Assembly: GCA_014879575.1 (NCBI GenBank)
Contig: JACSRU010000108.1
Location: 24,334-88,333, forward strand
Source: Chthoniobacterales bacterium
GTDB taxonomy: Bacteria > Verrucomicrobiota > Verrucomicrobiia > Chthoniobacterales > Terrimicrobiaceae
Reading direction: 5' to 3'
DNA length: 64,000 nt
The position numbers and the translations under genes are program-made. Positions within the stretch are counted from its first letter, which is position 1; each line of letters opens with the position of its first letter. Below the pieces are notes generated by a model that ran no database searches, was not told the origin of the DNA, and saw only the letters and a list, made by a program, of their open reading frames with translations. Below, one piece after another: positions 1 to 9,669 of this stretch.

Positions 1-335
1 GTAGGTTTCCGAGTGCAGATAGTTGGTGAGCAGGCCCAGTTTCGCAAGCGATGTGCTGGCCGCGTTGTAGGTCGTCCGCGCACTCAGCAGGGTGTTTGTG
101 CCGCTGGAGTTTGCGGAGACCCAGGAGTTCAGGGCATCCTGCACGGTGATCTGCTGTTGCCGTGCCACCACCCGCCAGGCATCCCGTGAGGCATTTACCA
201 CGGAGGTGATGATGAGGGTGCTCAGAATTCCAATGATCGCGATGACGAGCAGCAACTCGATCAGCGAAAACCCCTGCCTCCTCTGGAATCGCAAAGGCAG
301 GGGGACGGAACCGCGCAACAAATCACAGGGCCACA
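1..335 (-). CDS. Type IV pilin-like / pseudopilin with prepilin N-terminal cleavage-methylation motif (C-terminus beyond window edge)
   Basis: Minus-strand translation from ATG at 335: MWPCDLLRGSVPLPLRFQRRQGFSLIELLLVIAIIGILSTLIITSVVNASRDAW...; GFSLIELLLVIAIIGIL is the canonical prepilin peptidase motif. Open at left edge. Confidence 0.85.
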
Positions 336-380
336 TGGCAGAAAGCTAACACGCGTTTCCAAAAAATCCCAACCGAAATC

Positions 381-3236
381 TCAGCTCCTCGTAATCTGTA
401 ACCCCGTCTGCGACACGGAGAAATCCACAAACCGGGCGCGGGGATTTGGCGGATACAACGTCAGTTGCTGACGCACCCGGTTGCCGGATTCCTCGTCTTT
501 GGAGAGGATCAACATATACCCCCCGCCTCCCGCGCCAAGCAACTTGACCCCGTCGGTCCAATCGCTGATCGAGCGGATGATCGCTGCGATTTCCGGCGGG
601 CTGGTTCCCTTGTCAAGCGACTCGTTCAGCAGACGGCTCTCATTCACAACGCGGCAGAGCGACGACCACGACTCACGCTGGATTGCCTGATAAGCCGCCA
701 GCGCGTGATCGCGGATGGCAAACAGTTTCTCCATGTGGGAAGAGTTGTTGAGCAACATTCCCCGGACGATCTCCTGGAGAATGGTCCGCGCGACGCGGGT
801 GATTCCCGTGTAGTAGAGCAAAGCCATGCGGTTGGCCGTTTGGGAGGCGAAGAGGTGTTCGGGGAGCCAGCGCACGAGCGGTTTTTGATCGAGGCCGGGA
901 GCGGTTTCGACGAGTTTGATGCCATGGTAGATGCCGCCCGCCTGATCCTGCCAGCCGCCCCCCGAGGTCAGCATTTGTTCGACAGCCAGGGTTTTCCGGA
1001 AGAGATCCTCCTGGTCCCAGGCGAGGCCACCGGTTGCACCCAGTGCGGCAAGAAGGGTGGCCGCGAGCACGCTGCTGGTGCCGAGTCCGGAGCCTTTGGG
1101 CGTCGCGGCGAGAAGGGTGACTTCGATGCCCCCGCCAAAATTTTTTAGGAGATTGGCGAGCGAGGAGGGGGGATTTTTGTGAAAACGCGGGTGAAATCCC
1201 GCGATGCAAAAGGCGGCCTTGGCCAGGGAAAATTCCCCGCTGAGGTTCGCGTGGGCTTCGAGTTCCTCGAAGGAACGGATCACCTGCTGGGCGCCGAGAT
1301 CAATCGAACGGATGACAAGGTGGGGTTCCTGGCAGATGCGCACAAAAACCTGCACGGGCGCCTGGCCGTTGAGATTTGCGCCAAGGTTAACAACCGCTCC
1401 GCCATGTTTGAGACAAAAAGGCGGCGTATCACTCCAGCCGCCGGCGAGATCCAGCCGGATCGGTGCCCGGGCCCAAAGGATTTGATCCTCGATCAGAGAG
1501 TTGTGGGGCTCGACCTTTCCGCACGATGTGACAATACGGTCTGCAAGGATTGCGAACGCCTTTTTTTCGGAGTCCGCACCATCCTCCCCGCGCGCGCGAA
1601 GCACGGCGGATGTGAAGGCGTGATCGTGCATGGACTCGATGGCATTCTCCCTTGAGGGATCCGGTTCCGGGACCGGATGGGAGGCCTGCGCGTAAAGCTG
1701 GGCCGCATTTTCGAGATCAATCCGGTAAAAGGGGTTCTCCGATCGGTGCTCCCAGAATTGCCACACGGCTTTTGCGGAAAATTCCTTTCTCTGCCGGAAA
1801 AGCCGCCCCAGGTGGACTTCTTCACCAAGTTCCTTTGCGCTGAAGCGTGGTGCCGCGAGCCATTTTTCCCGGGCGTCTTCTTCGTCCGAACCGTGGAGAA
1901 GCCATGTGATCCAATCGGAATCCGGCGCGCTTACCGCCGCGAACAACCTGGCCTCCTGGATGTCGGTCTCGGAATCCAGTCCGGCTTGCGCCAGGGAAAT
2001 CCCCCGTTTTTCAAACCAGTCCATCGCCGGTTCGCCCATCCAGAGCGCCTCGCGAAGCGACCCGGAAAAGACATCGTCAAACCCATACGCACGGACGACA
2101 TAATTTTCCTCACCGACGGGGACACAGTCCAGGCACTGCCCCGGGCGCAGCACAAACGTCCAGTTGCCCGCCGGGAGGCCCGTGAGGGCGTTCTCGTGCG
2201 CAGGTAAAAAATCCGCGGGAAGCGAGCAATTCTCGATCCAAAGCATTTTGTTTTCCGGAGAGCGGCGGGAGAATGCGAAATCCGAGTTCAGGACATACAT
2301 GTCCGGATGCGGTTTTCTCCAGAGGGTGCTTTGGCCGCTTCGGCCCGACCCGCAGTTTTGGAGGGCGGAAAGCGACTCAATGATCTGGCGGGTTGTGCCA
2401 AAATGGAAAAATCCGGCATTCTCGAGGACGATGACCCTTGCTCCCAGGCCGCTGATCATCGGGTCGGGCAGAAAGGGTGTCGCCCCAATGGCCGGCCCGA
2501 ACTCCGAATACAACTCGTAGGGTGAAACCTGACCGTTCGGGGACGCATCTCCCGTCCACCCACACCGACCCATCAATGCCTCGGTGGCCCGTTGGCTCAG
2601 GAGCCAGAGGCCGGTGTCCACGAAGAAGGCATGCGTCGGAGCCAACTCGCGGACTTTGTCCGCCGTCGGCTTCTGGATAAAAAAGGAAATCTCGCCGGAC
2701 GAATCCCTGGGGGAGAAAAAGACCCCGAAGTCCGCCGCGATTTCCGGGCTCACCGCCATTCCAAACCCCACGACATCGGCGGAAGGGATTGCCGGGAGGG
2801 TGTCCGGAATTTTGAGAAACACATCCCCGCTGGCGATGAGAACCCGCGCCGTCTCGGGAGAGTGATCCAGGATGCGCGTGTAGTCATCCGACTGCATATC
2901 CAGAAGCGTCTGATCCAGTCGCTGTCCGTGCGCCCAGCGCATCACGGGAACAGGCATCAGGACTTTGCCGGTTGCGCCATAGGCGGGAAGCCGCCGACTC
3001 TGACCACCGGCCAGTATGGCCAGCTTTTTTGATTTTCCGAGCCAGGAGTGAAATCCCATGCCGTCGTGCGCGGCGGCCTCGGCGAGCAGGTGAGCCGCCC
3101 CGCCACCGGAACCCAGTTTTTGTCCGGCAGGATCACTGGAAACAAACCACCGATACGAGGACTCCGGGAAAAGCCGGTGAAAGTTCGAAGCCATTGCCGG
3201 AGGCAACGAGAGGAGGTGTTGGACAGCGGGAGGCAT
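381..3236 (-). CDS. fkp: Bifunctional fucokinase / L-fucose-1-phosphate guanylyltransferase (FKP-like)
   Basis: ORF 381..3842; likely start at MPPAVQHLLSLPPAMASNFHRL..WFVSSDPAGQKLGSGGGAAHLL (Fkp-type N-terminus); GHMP kinase C-terminal half (APIRLDLAGGWSDTPPF, PKGSGLGTSSVLAATLLAAL). The upstream ORF extension overlaps the GT9 gene and looks non-coding. Confidence 0.82.
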   Translation of the reverse strand: MPPAVQHLLSLPPAMASNFHRLFPESSYRWFVSSDPAGQKLGSGGGAAHLLAEAAAHDGMGFHSWLGKSKKLAILAGGQSRRLPAYGATGKVLMPVPVMRWAHGQRLDQTLLDMQSDDYTRILDHSPETARVLIASGDVFLKIPDTLPAIPSADVVGFGMAVSPEIAADFGVFFSPRDSSGEISFFIQKPTADKVRELAPTHAFFVDTGLWLLSQRATEALMGRCGWTGDASPNGQVSPYELYSEFGPAIGATPFLPDPMISGLGARVIVLENAGFFHFGTTRQIIESLSALQNCGSGRSGQSTLWRKPHPDMYVLNSDFAFSRRSPENKMLWIENCSLPADFLPAHENALTGLPAGNWTFVLRPGQCLDCVPVGEENYVVRAYGFDDVFSGSLREALWMGEPAMDWFEKRGISLAQAGLDSETDIQEARLFAAVSAPDSDWITWLLHGSDEEDAREKWLAAPRFSAKELGEEVHLGRLFRQRKEFSAKAVWQFWEHRSENPFYRIDLENAAQLYAQASHPVPEPDPSRENAIESMHDHAFTSAVLRARGEDGADSEKKAFAILADRIVTSCGKVEPHNSLIEDQILWARAPIRLDLAGGWSDTPPFCLKHGGAVVNLGANLNGQAPVQVFVRICQEPHLVIRSIDLGAQQVIRSFEELEAHANLSGEFSLAKAAFCIAGFHPRFHKNPPSSLANLLKNFGGGIEVTLLAATPKGSGLGTSSVLAATLLAALGATGGLAWDQEDLFRKTLAVEQMLTSGGGWQDQAGGIYHGIKLVETAPGLDQKPLVRWLPEHLFASQTANRMALLYYTGITRVARTILQEIVRGMLLNNSSHMEKLFAIRDHALAAYQAIQRESWSSLCRVVNESRLLNESLDKGTSPPEIAAIIRSISDWTDGVKLLGAGGGGYMLILSKDEESGNRVRQQLTLYPPNPRARFVDFSVSQTGLQITRS

Positions 3237-3320
3237 CGCCGGAGACTGGGCATTTTCTCCGCAAAAGTCAGTTTCATTATTTTTAATGGATCGCGGAGAT
3301 TTTCCTGCCAACACTTCCGG

Positions 3321-4262
3321 ATGTCCGAACATGCGCGAAGCATCCTGATCATCCGGGGAGGGGCGATCGGGGATTTTTTGCTGACTCTGCCGGCCCTGCG
3401 GCTGCTTCGGGAGGGCTTTCCGGACTGCCGGATGGAAATCGTGGGATACCGGCATATTTGCGCGATTGCGGAGGGGAGGTATTATGCGGATGCGGTGCGC
3501 TCGATGGAATACGCCCCCCTGGCGGGATTTTTCAACCCCCGTTCGGAACTGGATCCGGAACTCTCCGCCTACTTTGCAAGTTTTGGGCAGGTCATTTCCT
3601 ACCTCTTTGATCCGGACGGATATTTTGCGGGCAATCTCCGGCGTTGCGGCGTGAAGAATTTGATCTGCGGGGATCCAAGGATCACCGGTGCGCGACCCGC
3701 TGTCCACCAACTCGCCGATCCGTTGGAGTCGCTTGCACTCTTCCTGGAGGATTCCTCTGCGGAGATTTTCCCCAATGCGAAAGATGTTGCCGAAGCGGAC
3801 TGTCTGCTGGCCGGATTTCGGAAGCCGCTTGTGGCCGTCCACCCGGGCAGCGGATCATCAAAAAAAAATTGGCCTCTTCCGGCGTGGAGGGAACTTTTGT
3901 CGCACCTCTGCGAAGCTGGTGTTTCGGTGCTCGTGGTCTCGGGGGAAAGCGATGTCGAGCGTGTGGCGGAGTTGCGCCGTGCCTTCGGCGCGCGGCTCCA
4001 CTGGCTCGAACATCTTTCCCTGCCGGTCCTTGGCGCCGTCCTCCAGCGGTGCGCGTATTTCATCGGACACGACAGCGGGATTTCGCACCTCGCCGCCGCA
4101 GCCGGGACGCCGGGCCTGCTCCTCTTTGGGCCGACGGACCCGGGAGTCTGGGCGCCGACAAATCCCGACGTGAATGTCTTGTGTGCTCCCGGGGGGATGT
4201 TGCAAAACCTTTCCGTGAGTGCCGTCCGTTCCCGTTTGCCTGATTTCCTGACACATCCATGA
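3321..4262 (+). CDS. Glycosyltransferase family 9 (heptosyltransferase-like)
   Basis: MSEHARSILIIRGGAIGDFLLTLPALRLLREGFP...VAVHPGSGSSKKNWP...FIGHDSGISHLAAAAGTPGLLLFGPTDPGVWAP; GT9 hallmarks. Overlaps the ruvC start by ATGA. Confidence 0.85.
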   Translation: MSEHARSILIIRGGAIGDFLLTLPALRLLREGFPDCRMEIVGYRHICAIAEGRYYADAVRSMEYAPLAGFFNPRSELDPELSAYFASFGQVISYLFDPDGYFAGNLRRCGVKNLICGDPRITGARPAVHQLADPLESLALFLEDSSAEIFPNAKDVAEADCLLAGFRKPLVAVHPGSGSSKKNWPLPAWRELLSHLCEAGVSVLVVSGESDVERVAELRRAFGARLHWLEHLSLPVLGAVLQRCAYFIGHDSGISHLAAAAGTPGLLLFGPTDPGVWAPTNPDVNVLCAPGGMLQNLSVSAVRSRLPDFLTHP

Positions 4263-4768
4263 AAGAAACCATCCTGGCCGTGGATCCCTCGCTCCGAGGC
4301 ACGGGGTTTGCCATCCTTGTGCGAGAGGGCGGAAAGGTGCGCTGCCAGCATTTTGCCGTCATCAAAAATCCTCCCCGGCTCCTGCAATCGGGATGCCTCG
4401 TGGCCATCTACGAACAGCTCAGCGACGCGATCACGCAATTTTCCCCGGAGGTTCTGGCGATCGAGAGCGTGATTTATATCCAGAGCTACCCGACTGCGAT
4501 CACGCTGGGATCCGCCCGGGGAGCCGCCCTGCTCGCCGCCGCCCAGCGCGGGATTCCCATCCACGAATACGCGCCCCGGCGGGTCAAACAGGCGGTGGTT
4601 GGGCGCGGAGGCGCACAAAAAAACCAGGTGGCTTTCATGGTGCGCGCCCTTCTCGGCATGACGGTCACCCCTCCGCCGGATGCCGCGGATGCCATTGCGG
4701 TTGGCCTCACCCATTTCCAATCGGCCGACGCGGCGGCCCGGCGAAAAGTTCCGCTCGATCCCGTATGA
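4259..4768 (+). CDS. ruvC: Crossover junction endodeoxyribonuclease RuvC
   Basis: MKETILAVDPSLRGTGFAIL...LAIESVIYIQSYPTAITLGSARGAALLAAAQRGIPIHEYAPRRVKQAVVGRGGAQKNQVAFMV...DAADAIAVGLTH; RuvC catalytic acidic residues present. Confidence 0.9.
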   Translation: MKETILAVDPSLRGTGFAILVREGGKVRCQHFAVIKNPPRLLQSGCLVAIYEQLSDAITQFSPEVLAIESVIYIQSYPTAITLGSARGAALLAAAQRGIPIHEYAPRRVKQAVVGRGGAQKNQVAFMVRALLGMTVTPPPDAADAIAVGLTHFQSADAAARRKVPLDPV

Positions 4769-5394
4769 AGGTCCTTCCGCTCGGACGCCTCGACTACCAG
4801 TCCGCACTGGACATCCAGAACCGGTATGTGGACGGGCTGATCGCCGGGACCGGCGGGGAGGTGCTCCTGTTGCTCGAACACGAACCGGTCTATACCATCG
4901 GACGCACCCGCGATCACTCCAGCCTCCGGGACAGCCTTCCGCACCCCGTCGTGGAAACCAACCGCGGTGGTCAGGCGACGTTTCATGGTCCCGGTCAGTT
5001 GGTCGGATACCCACTCCTCGACTTGAACCGCCGCGGACGCGACCTTCACAACTACCTCCGCTTTCTCGAGGAATTTTTGATCCGCCTCTGCGCGGAATAC
5101 GGCGCCGAAGCGGAGCGCCGCGAGGGACTCACCGGCGTCTGGATGGGACGAAAAAAAATCGCATCCCTGGGGGTCGGCGTGCGGAAGTGGGTGACCATGC
5201 ACGGATTCGCCCTGAATGTGCAGGCGGTGAGCCTCCCGGCCTTTCTTCACATCACCCCCTGCGGAATCGCAGGCGTCGAGATGACCTGCCTCGAGGACGC
5301 ATCCGGCCGTCGCATTTCCTTGGAGGATATCACCGCACGGGCCACGGAAATGTTCCCGGCACTCGCGGAGGAAATCCTTCAGTCGGACGCCTGA
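4765..5394 (+). CDS. lipB: Lipoyl(octanoyl) transferase
   Basis: MKVLPLGRLDYQSALDIQNRYV...LLLEHEPVYTIGRTRD...ETNRGGQATFHGPGQLVGYPLLDL...IASLGVGVRKWVTMHGFALNV; LipB signatures; ATGA overlap with ruvC. Confidence 0.92.
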   Translation: MKVLPLGRLDYQSALDIQNRYVDGLIAGTGGEVLLLLEHEPVYTIGRTRDHSSLRDSLPHPVVETNRGGQATFHGPGQLVGYPLLDLNRRGRDLHNYLRFLEEFLIRLCAEYGAEAERREGLTGVWMGRKKIASLGVGVRKWVTMHGFALNVQAVSLPAFLHITPCGIAGVEMTCLEDASGRRISLEDITARATEMFPALAEEILQSDA

Positions 5395-6260
5395 CTCCGG
5401 TTTCGAAGCATCACGGCCGCAAGCCGAATCGCCGCCAGCATGCTGTCTGCCCGCGCAATTCCCTGGCCGGCGATTCCGAAGGCGGTGCCATGATCCGGGC
5501 TGGTGCGGACAAACGGCAGACCCAGCGTCACATTCACGCCCTGATCAAAGGCATGGAGCTTCAACGGAATCAACCCCTGGTCGTGATACATGCAAAGCAC
5601 GCCATCGAACTCCCCCTCCACGGCCTGCCGAAAAATCGCGTCCGGCGCAAGCGGACCCGTGAAGATTGCGCCTCCCTGGCTTTCCAATTCCCCGATGGCG
5701 GGGGCAATGATCTGGATTTCCTCCCCGCCCAGATCGCCGCCTTCGCCGGCATGCGGATTGAGTCCCGCCACGGCGATTCTCGGTTTCTTGCAGCCGAGTT
5801 GACGGAGGAAGCCCGCGAGCAGCGTTCCGATGCGGATGATCTCGGATGTTTTCAGAAGGCCCGGCACTTCCACGAGGGGCACATGCGCGGTCACCAGGGC
5901 GACCGTCAGCCCCCCGCCGGTCAGGCACATGGCGAAGTTCCCCACCCCCGCCCGCGTCGCAAAAAATTCCGTCTGCCCCGGGAAGGCATATCCGACATCA
6001 TGCAGGCTCTTCTTCGAGACCGGTCCCGTAACGACCGCATCCCATTTTCCGGCAAGCAGGTTTTTCGCCGCGCCCTCCAGGGCATCCACCGCCGCGCGGG
6101 CGGATTCCCGGGTGGGGATTCCGGGTTTGTGGCCGGACATTTCCCCGATGACTTCATACACGAAATCCTCCGGAAGATCGCGGCTGGCCATGGCGGCGCG
6201 GAGGATCTCCGGACCGATGCCGGCGGGATCTCCGGCGGTGATGCCGATGGTGGGTTTCAC
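5379..6260 (-). CDS. pdxA: 4-hydroxythreonine-4-phosphate dehydrogenase
   Basis: MKPTIGITAGDPAGIGPEILRAAM...VTGPVSKKSLHDVGYAFPGQTEFFA...CMYHDQGLIPLKLHAFDQGVNVTLGLPFVRTSPDHGTAFGIAG. Confidence 0.92.
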   Translation of the reverse strand: MKPTIGITAGDPAGIGPEILRAAMASRDLPEDFVYEVIGEMSGHKPGIPTRESARAAVDALEGAAKNLLAGKWDAVVTGPVSKKSLHDVGYAFPGQTEFFATRAGVGNFAMCLTGGGLTVALVTAHVPLVEVPGLLKTSEIIRIGTLLAGFLRQLGCKKPRIAVAGLNPHAGEGGDLGGEEIQIIAPAIGELESQGGAIFTGPLAPDAIFRQAVEGEFDGVLCMYHDQGLIPLKLHAFDQGVNVTLGLPFVRTSPDHGTAFGIAGQGIARADSMLAAIRLAAVMLRNRSQASD

Positions 6261-7993
6261 CGGACGGGGGAGGGAAGGAATTTCTGGGCGAGGGGCATCC
6301 GGCGGCCGATCCCGAAGGCCCGCCCGGTGACCTTGAGCCCGGGAGCCGCCTGCCCGCGTTTGTATTCGTTCCGGTCAACCTGCCGGATCACCCAGCCGAC
6401 GGTTTCCGCATCAAACCCGTTTTGAACAATCCCTGCGAGGCCCAGATTTTCCTCCACATGGAGCCTGAGGATCTCGTCCAGGATCTCATACGGCGGGAGG
6501 GTGTCCTGATCGGTTTGATCGGGGCGGAGTTCGGCGCTTGGCGGCTTGGTGATGGTCCGCTCGGGGATGAGCGGGTGCCGGGCGTCCTGGTTCAGGAAGT
6601 CCGCCAGCTTATACACCATGGTCTTCGGAAGATCGGAGAGCACGGCGAGACCGCCGCACATGTCACCATACAACGTGCAGTAGCCCACGGCGAGCTCGCT
6701 CTTGTTGCCCGTCGTGAGGAGGAGGTGCCCGAATTTGTTCGACAACGCCATGAGCGTGAGGCCGCGAAGCCGGGCCTGCATGTTCTCTTCGGTGAGATCC
6801 GCGACCCGACCGGAAAATGCGGGTGCCATCTGGTCCTTGAAGGCCTCAAAACTTTTTTTGATCGGAATCTGCAGGCATTCCATTCCCAGATTTTTTGCGA
6901 GTTCGATGGCGTCCTCGATGCTGTGGGCGGAGGAAAACTCGGACGGCATCGCGACACCCAGGACATTGTCGGCTCCCAGAGCCTGCACCGCGATGCACGC
7001 GGTGACCGCACTGTCAATGCCTCCGCTGAGACCGAGCACCGCCGTGCGAAATCCGCATTTCCCCATGTAGTCCTTCAACCCGAGAACCAGCGCGTCCCGC
7101 AAATCGGCCAGGTCGTCGCGAGGGGAGGTTTCGGTGGGCCAGGGATTCAGGATCGAAACCCTGCGCTGGGAGACTCCGGGCGCATCCCGCAGCGGCGTGA
7201 ACTCCACCGCATGATTCATGTCGCCAATATCCAGCAGAAAGACCCCTTCCGAAAATCCGGGAGCCTGCACCCAGACGACTCCGTCCGCAGTGACGGCAAG
7301 GGACGAACCGTCGAAGACGAGTTGGTCATTGCCTCCGACGGCATTGCAGTAAAAGAACGGCACGCGATGGCGTCCGGCCTGCCGCCGGATCATCTCCCGC
7401 CGCAGGGCCGGTTTTCCCATTTGAAAGGGAGAAGCGCTCAGTGTCAGGATCGCCCCCGCCCCGGCCGCCACGAGATCATGCACAGGATCGCGAGGATACC
7501 GCCCTGCCGGAAGAAATTCGGGCGTCCAGATGTCCTCGCAGATTGCCACCCCGAGCCGGTGGCCCGCGATCTCAAGCGGCATCGGCTTGGGCCCCGGCTC
7601 AAAGTAGCGGGCTTCATCGAAAACGTCGTAGGTCGGCAGCAGGGATTTGCAGACTTTGCGCAGGGGCTTGTCCTTCTCGAGCACTGCGGCCGCGTTAAAA
7701 AATGGCCGCCCCTTTCCGGTGGCATTTCTTTCGACGCAGCCGACAAGCAGCGCCGCCTTCCCCACTTCCTTGTGCAAAACCTCGAGCATGTCGAGATTTC
7801 CCGGAACGAAGTCCGACTTGAAGAGCAAATCCTGGGGAGGATAGCCCGTGAGCGAAAGCTCCGGCGTAAGGACGACCTCCGCTCCCCGGCTTTCAAGATC
7901 CCGTGTGGCTTGCAGGATTTTTTCCGCGTTCCCCGCGAAGTCACCCACCGTCGTGTTGATTTGTGCGATGCCGATTTTCACCAGAACCCCCAT
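6257..7993 (-). CDS. nadE: Glutamine-dependent NAD+ synthetase
   Basis: N-terminal nitrilase domain (KIGIAQINTTVGDFAGNAEKI; VAICEDIW) and C-terminal synthetase (LGLSGGIDSAVTACIAVQALG; TTGNKSELAVGYCTLYGDMCGGLAVLSDLPKT). Confidence 0.92.
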   Translation of the reverse strand: MGVLVKIGIAQINTTVGDFAGNAEKILQATRDLESRGAEVVLTPELSLTGYPPQDLLFKSDFVPGNLDMLEVLHKEVGKAALLVGCVERNATGKGRPFFNAAAVLEKDKPLRKVCKSLLPTYDVFDEARYFEPGPKPMPLEIAGHRLGVAICEDIWTPEFLPAGRYPRDPVHDLVAAGAGAILTLSASPFQMGKPALRREMIRRQAGRHRVPFFYCNAVGGNDQLVFDGSSLAVTADGVVWVQAPGFSEGVFLLDIGDMNHAVEFTPLRDAPGVSQRRVSILNPWPTETSPRDDLADLRDALVLGLKDYMGKCGFRTAVLGLSGGIDSAVTACIAVQALGADNVLGVAMPSEFSSAHSIEDAIELAKNLGMECLQIPIKKSFEAFKDQMAPAFSGRVADLTEENMQARLRGLTLMALSNKFGHLLLTTGNKSELAVGYCTLYGDMCGGLAVLSDLPKTMVYKLADFLNQDARHPLIPERTITKPPSAELRPDQTDQDTLPPYEILDEILRLHVEENLGLAGIVQNGFDAETVGWVIRQVDRNEYKRGQAAPGLKVTGRAFGIGRRMPLAQKFLPSPVR

Positions 7994-8685
7994 TGCCGCG
8001 TGAGCATGATGTAGATCCCCAGACCAAGATTTGTGACAGCATGGGCCACCACGCAGGCTCCCAGACTCTTCGTGCGGACCATCAACCCGTTGTAGAGGAT
8101 TCCGGTCAGAAAGGCGGCCGGCCAGTCAGGCAGGGAATGCACGAGCATGAACAGCCCGGCCACCCCGAAAAAGGAAACCCGGCTGAAGGCACCCAGCGGA
8201 ATCGCCAAAAAATCCTCGCGAATCAGATAACGCATCAAAAACCCGCGCCAGAAAATTTCCTCGATCAGCGGAACAATGATCACCAGCCTCGCAAACCGCG
8301 CTGTGACCGTGAGCCAGTAGAGCATCGGACTTTCAGAAAAATGCGTGGGATCAAAGCCCTCCGTGCGCGCGGGCACCCCGGGCAACAAGGTGGGCAGGAG
8401 CCACAATCCGAGAGCCAGCAGCCCCACCCCCCACGCCGTCAGCCAGGCGACCCTCCTTCCGAAATCATAGTGCTTCCAGTAAAAGACAAGTGCGGCACCG
8501 CACGCGAGCGTCTGCAGCGGATACACCCAGAACTCCGGCTTCGAGAACAGGAGGGACTTCCCGCCGCCGAATTGCCGCACCGCCTCGGTGAGGGCCAAGC
8601 CCGCCAGGAACAGCGCAAACGGCACGACATAGGGCGCCATCGGGGATTTTCTGGATTCACTCATACCCGCTTCCTCATAGCCCAA
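7978..8685 (-). CDS. CPBP-family intramembrane metalloprotease (CAAX prenyl protease-related)
   Basis: Multi-TM protein with VPLIEEIFWRGFLMRYLI motif (EExxxR) and a later conserved His (VVAHAVTN). Confidence 0.72.
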   Translation of the reverse strand: MGYEEAGMSESRKSPMAPYVVPFALFLAGLALTEAVRQFGGGKSLLFSKPEFWVYPLQTLACGAALVFYWKHYDFGRRVAWLTAWGVGLLALGLWLLPTLLPGVPARTEGFDPTHFSESPMLYWLTVTARFARLVIIVPLIEEIFWRGFLMRYLIREDFLAIPLGAFSRVSFFGVAGLFMLVHSLPDWPAAFLTGILYNGLMVRTKSLGACVVAHAVTNLGLGIYIMLTRQWGFW

Positions 8686-8748
8686 TTTCCTGGTCGGGGG
8701 AACACTTTTGCTTTCCGTGATCTTTTGTCTCTGCTACCTTGCCGCGCC

Positions 8749-9201
8749 GTGACGAACAACCCCGTCTATCACTTCTTCCATACCCCCGGGAACGTGGGGC
8801 CGCTCATCCTGCGAATGATGACTGCCGGGATTTTCTTCTTTCACGGAACCCAGAAGGCCTTCGGTTGGTTTGGGGGTGTGGGGTGGTACGAAACGATCAC
8901 CGCTTGGTCGTCCGGTGCCGGACTCGGGATCCCCACCCTGGTTGTCTCCCTCATCATTATTTGCGAGCTTTTGATTTGTGTGGGGCTGTTTCTCGGATTC
9001 TTTACCCGACTTGCAGGGTTTGGCGTGGTTGTCATCATGTCTGGTGCCCTCTTCGCCGTCAGCAAAACCTCGCCGGCTTTCCCCGAACTGGAATTTCCCC
9101 TGATGGTCTGGTCCGCCGGCCTGGCTCTCTTCTGCCTCGGTGGCGGCACCTTTTCCATAGACCGCGCAATCAGCAAAAATCTCCTCCCGGCTGTCGGCTG
9201 A
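8749..9201 (+). CDS. DoxX family membrane protein
   Basis: From GTG: VTNNPVYHFFHTPGNVGPLILRMMTAGIFFFHGTQKAFGWFGG...LICVGLFLGFFTRLAGFGVVVIM; DoxX-type 4-TM layout. Confidence 0.78.
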   Translation: MTNNPVYHFFHTPGNVGPLILRMMTAGIFFFHGTQKAFGWFGGVGWYETITAWSSGAGLGIPTLVVSLIIICELLICVGLFLGFFTRLAGFGVVVIMSGALFAVSKTSPAFPELEFPLMVWSAGLALFCLGGGTFSIDRAISKNLLPAVG

Positions 9202-9208
9202 GACGGAC

Positions 9209-9529
9209 GTGAAAAAACCGGATGGCTCGCGCTGGCCGGGATCGGTCTTTTTAATGCCGCATTCTCTCTCGTCACCGGCTCGGTCGCTTCCCCTCGGACC
9301 TGTCACATTGTTTCGCCCGCTGAAATCCGGCGAAGCGCGCCTCGGAGATCACCTCGCCTGGTTTCTTGCCTCTCTCGAAGCCGATGATCAGGTGATCTTT
9401 TGTTCTTCGTCCAAGGAAGATCTCCCACTCTGTCGAAGACTCTCCGCCACGCATCCGGAGTTGGCAATTTTGTGCGTGGCACCCCGGGCCGGCCTCCGCC
9501 GAAATCCAAAAATCAACATTCGGGATTGA
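9209..9529 (+). pseudogene. Truncated glycosyltransferase fragment, ceramide glucosyltransferase / HpnI (GT21/GT2)-like
   Basis: GPVTLFRPLKSGEARLGDHLAWFLASLEADDQVIFCSSSKEDLPLCRRLSATHPELAILCVAPRAGLRRNPKIN resembles the GT21 N-terminal region (VSxLKPLKG...GxNPKVN), then stops (IRD*) just before tRNA-Gly. A TM-like segment (WLALAGIGLFNAAFSLVTGSVAS) sits just upstream in a different frame. Confidence 0.5.
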
Positions 9530-9567
9530 CGCCCCGAAACCGCCGGCGTTAAATCTGGCTCCCATTC

Positions 9568-9638
9568 GCGGGTATAGCTTAATGGTAAAGTTCCTGCCTT
9601 CCAAGCAGGCCATGAGGGTTCGATTCCCTCTACCCGCT
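9568..9638 (+). tRNA. tRNA-Gly (anticodon TCC)
   Basis: GCGGGTATAGCTTAATGGTAAAGTTCCTGCCTTCCAAGCAGGCCATGAGGGTTCGATTCCCTCTACCCGCT; perfect 7-bp acceptor stem (GCGGGTA/TACCCGC), TTCCAA anticodon loop, GGTTCGATTCC T-arm. Confidence 0.95.
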
Positions 9639-9669
9639 CCCCCTTTTTCGCGTCCTGGAGGGGATTTAT

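Noticed and set aside
3237-3842. N-terminal extension of the fkp ORF (ORF 381..3842)
   Set aside because: It lies antisense to the GT9 gene and lacks recognisable sequence; the Fkp-type N-terminus begins at MPPAVQHLLSLPP.
3599-5014. 471-aa minus ORF over GT9, ruvC and lipB
   Set aside because: Arg/Gly/Pro/Ser-rich antisense translation of confidently identified genes; typical high-GC shadow ORF.
4680-6425. 581-aa plus ORF spanning lipB and antisense to pdxA
   Set aside because: Out of frame with lipB and antisense to pdxA; low-complexity Arg/Pro-rich translation.
6422-8014. 530-aa plus ORF antisense to nadE
   Set aside because: Shadow ORF opposite a clear NAD synthetase.
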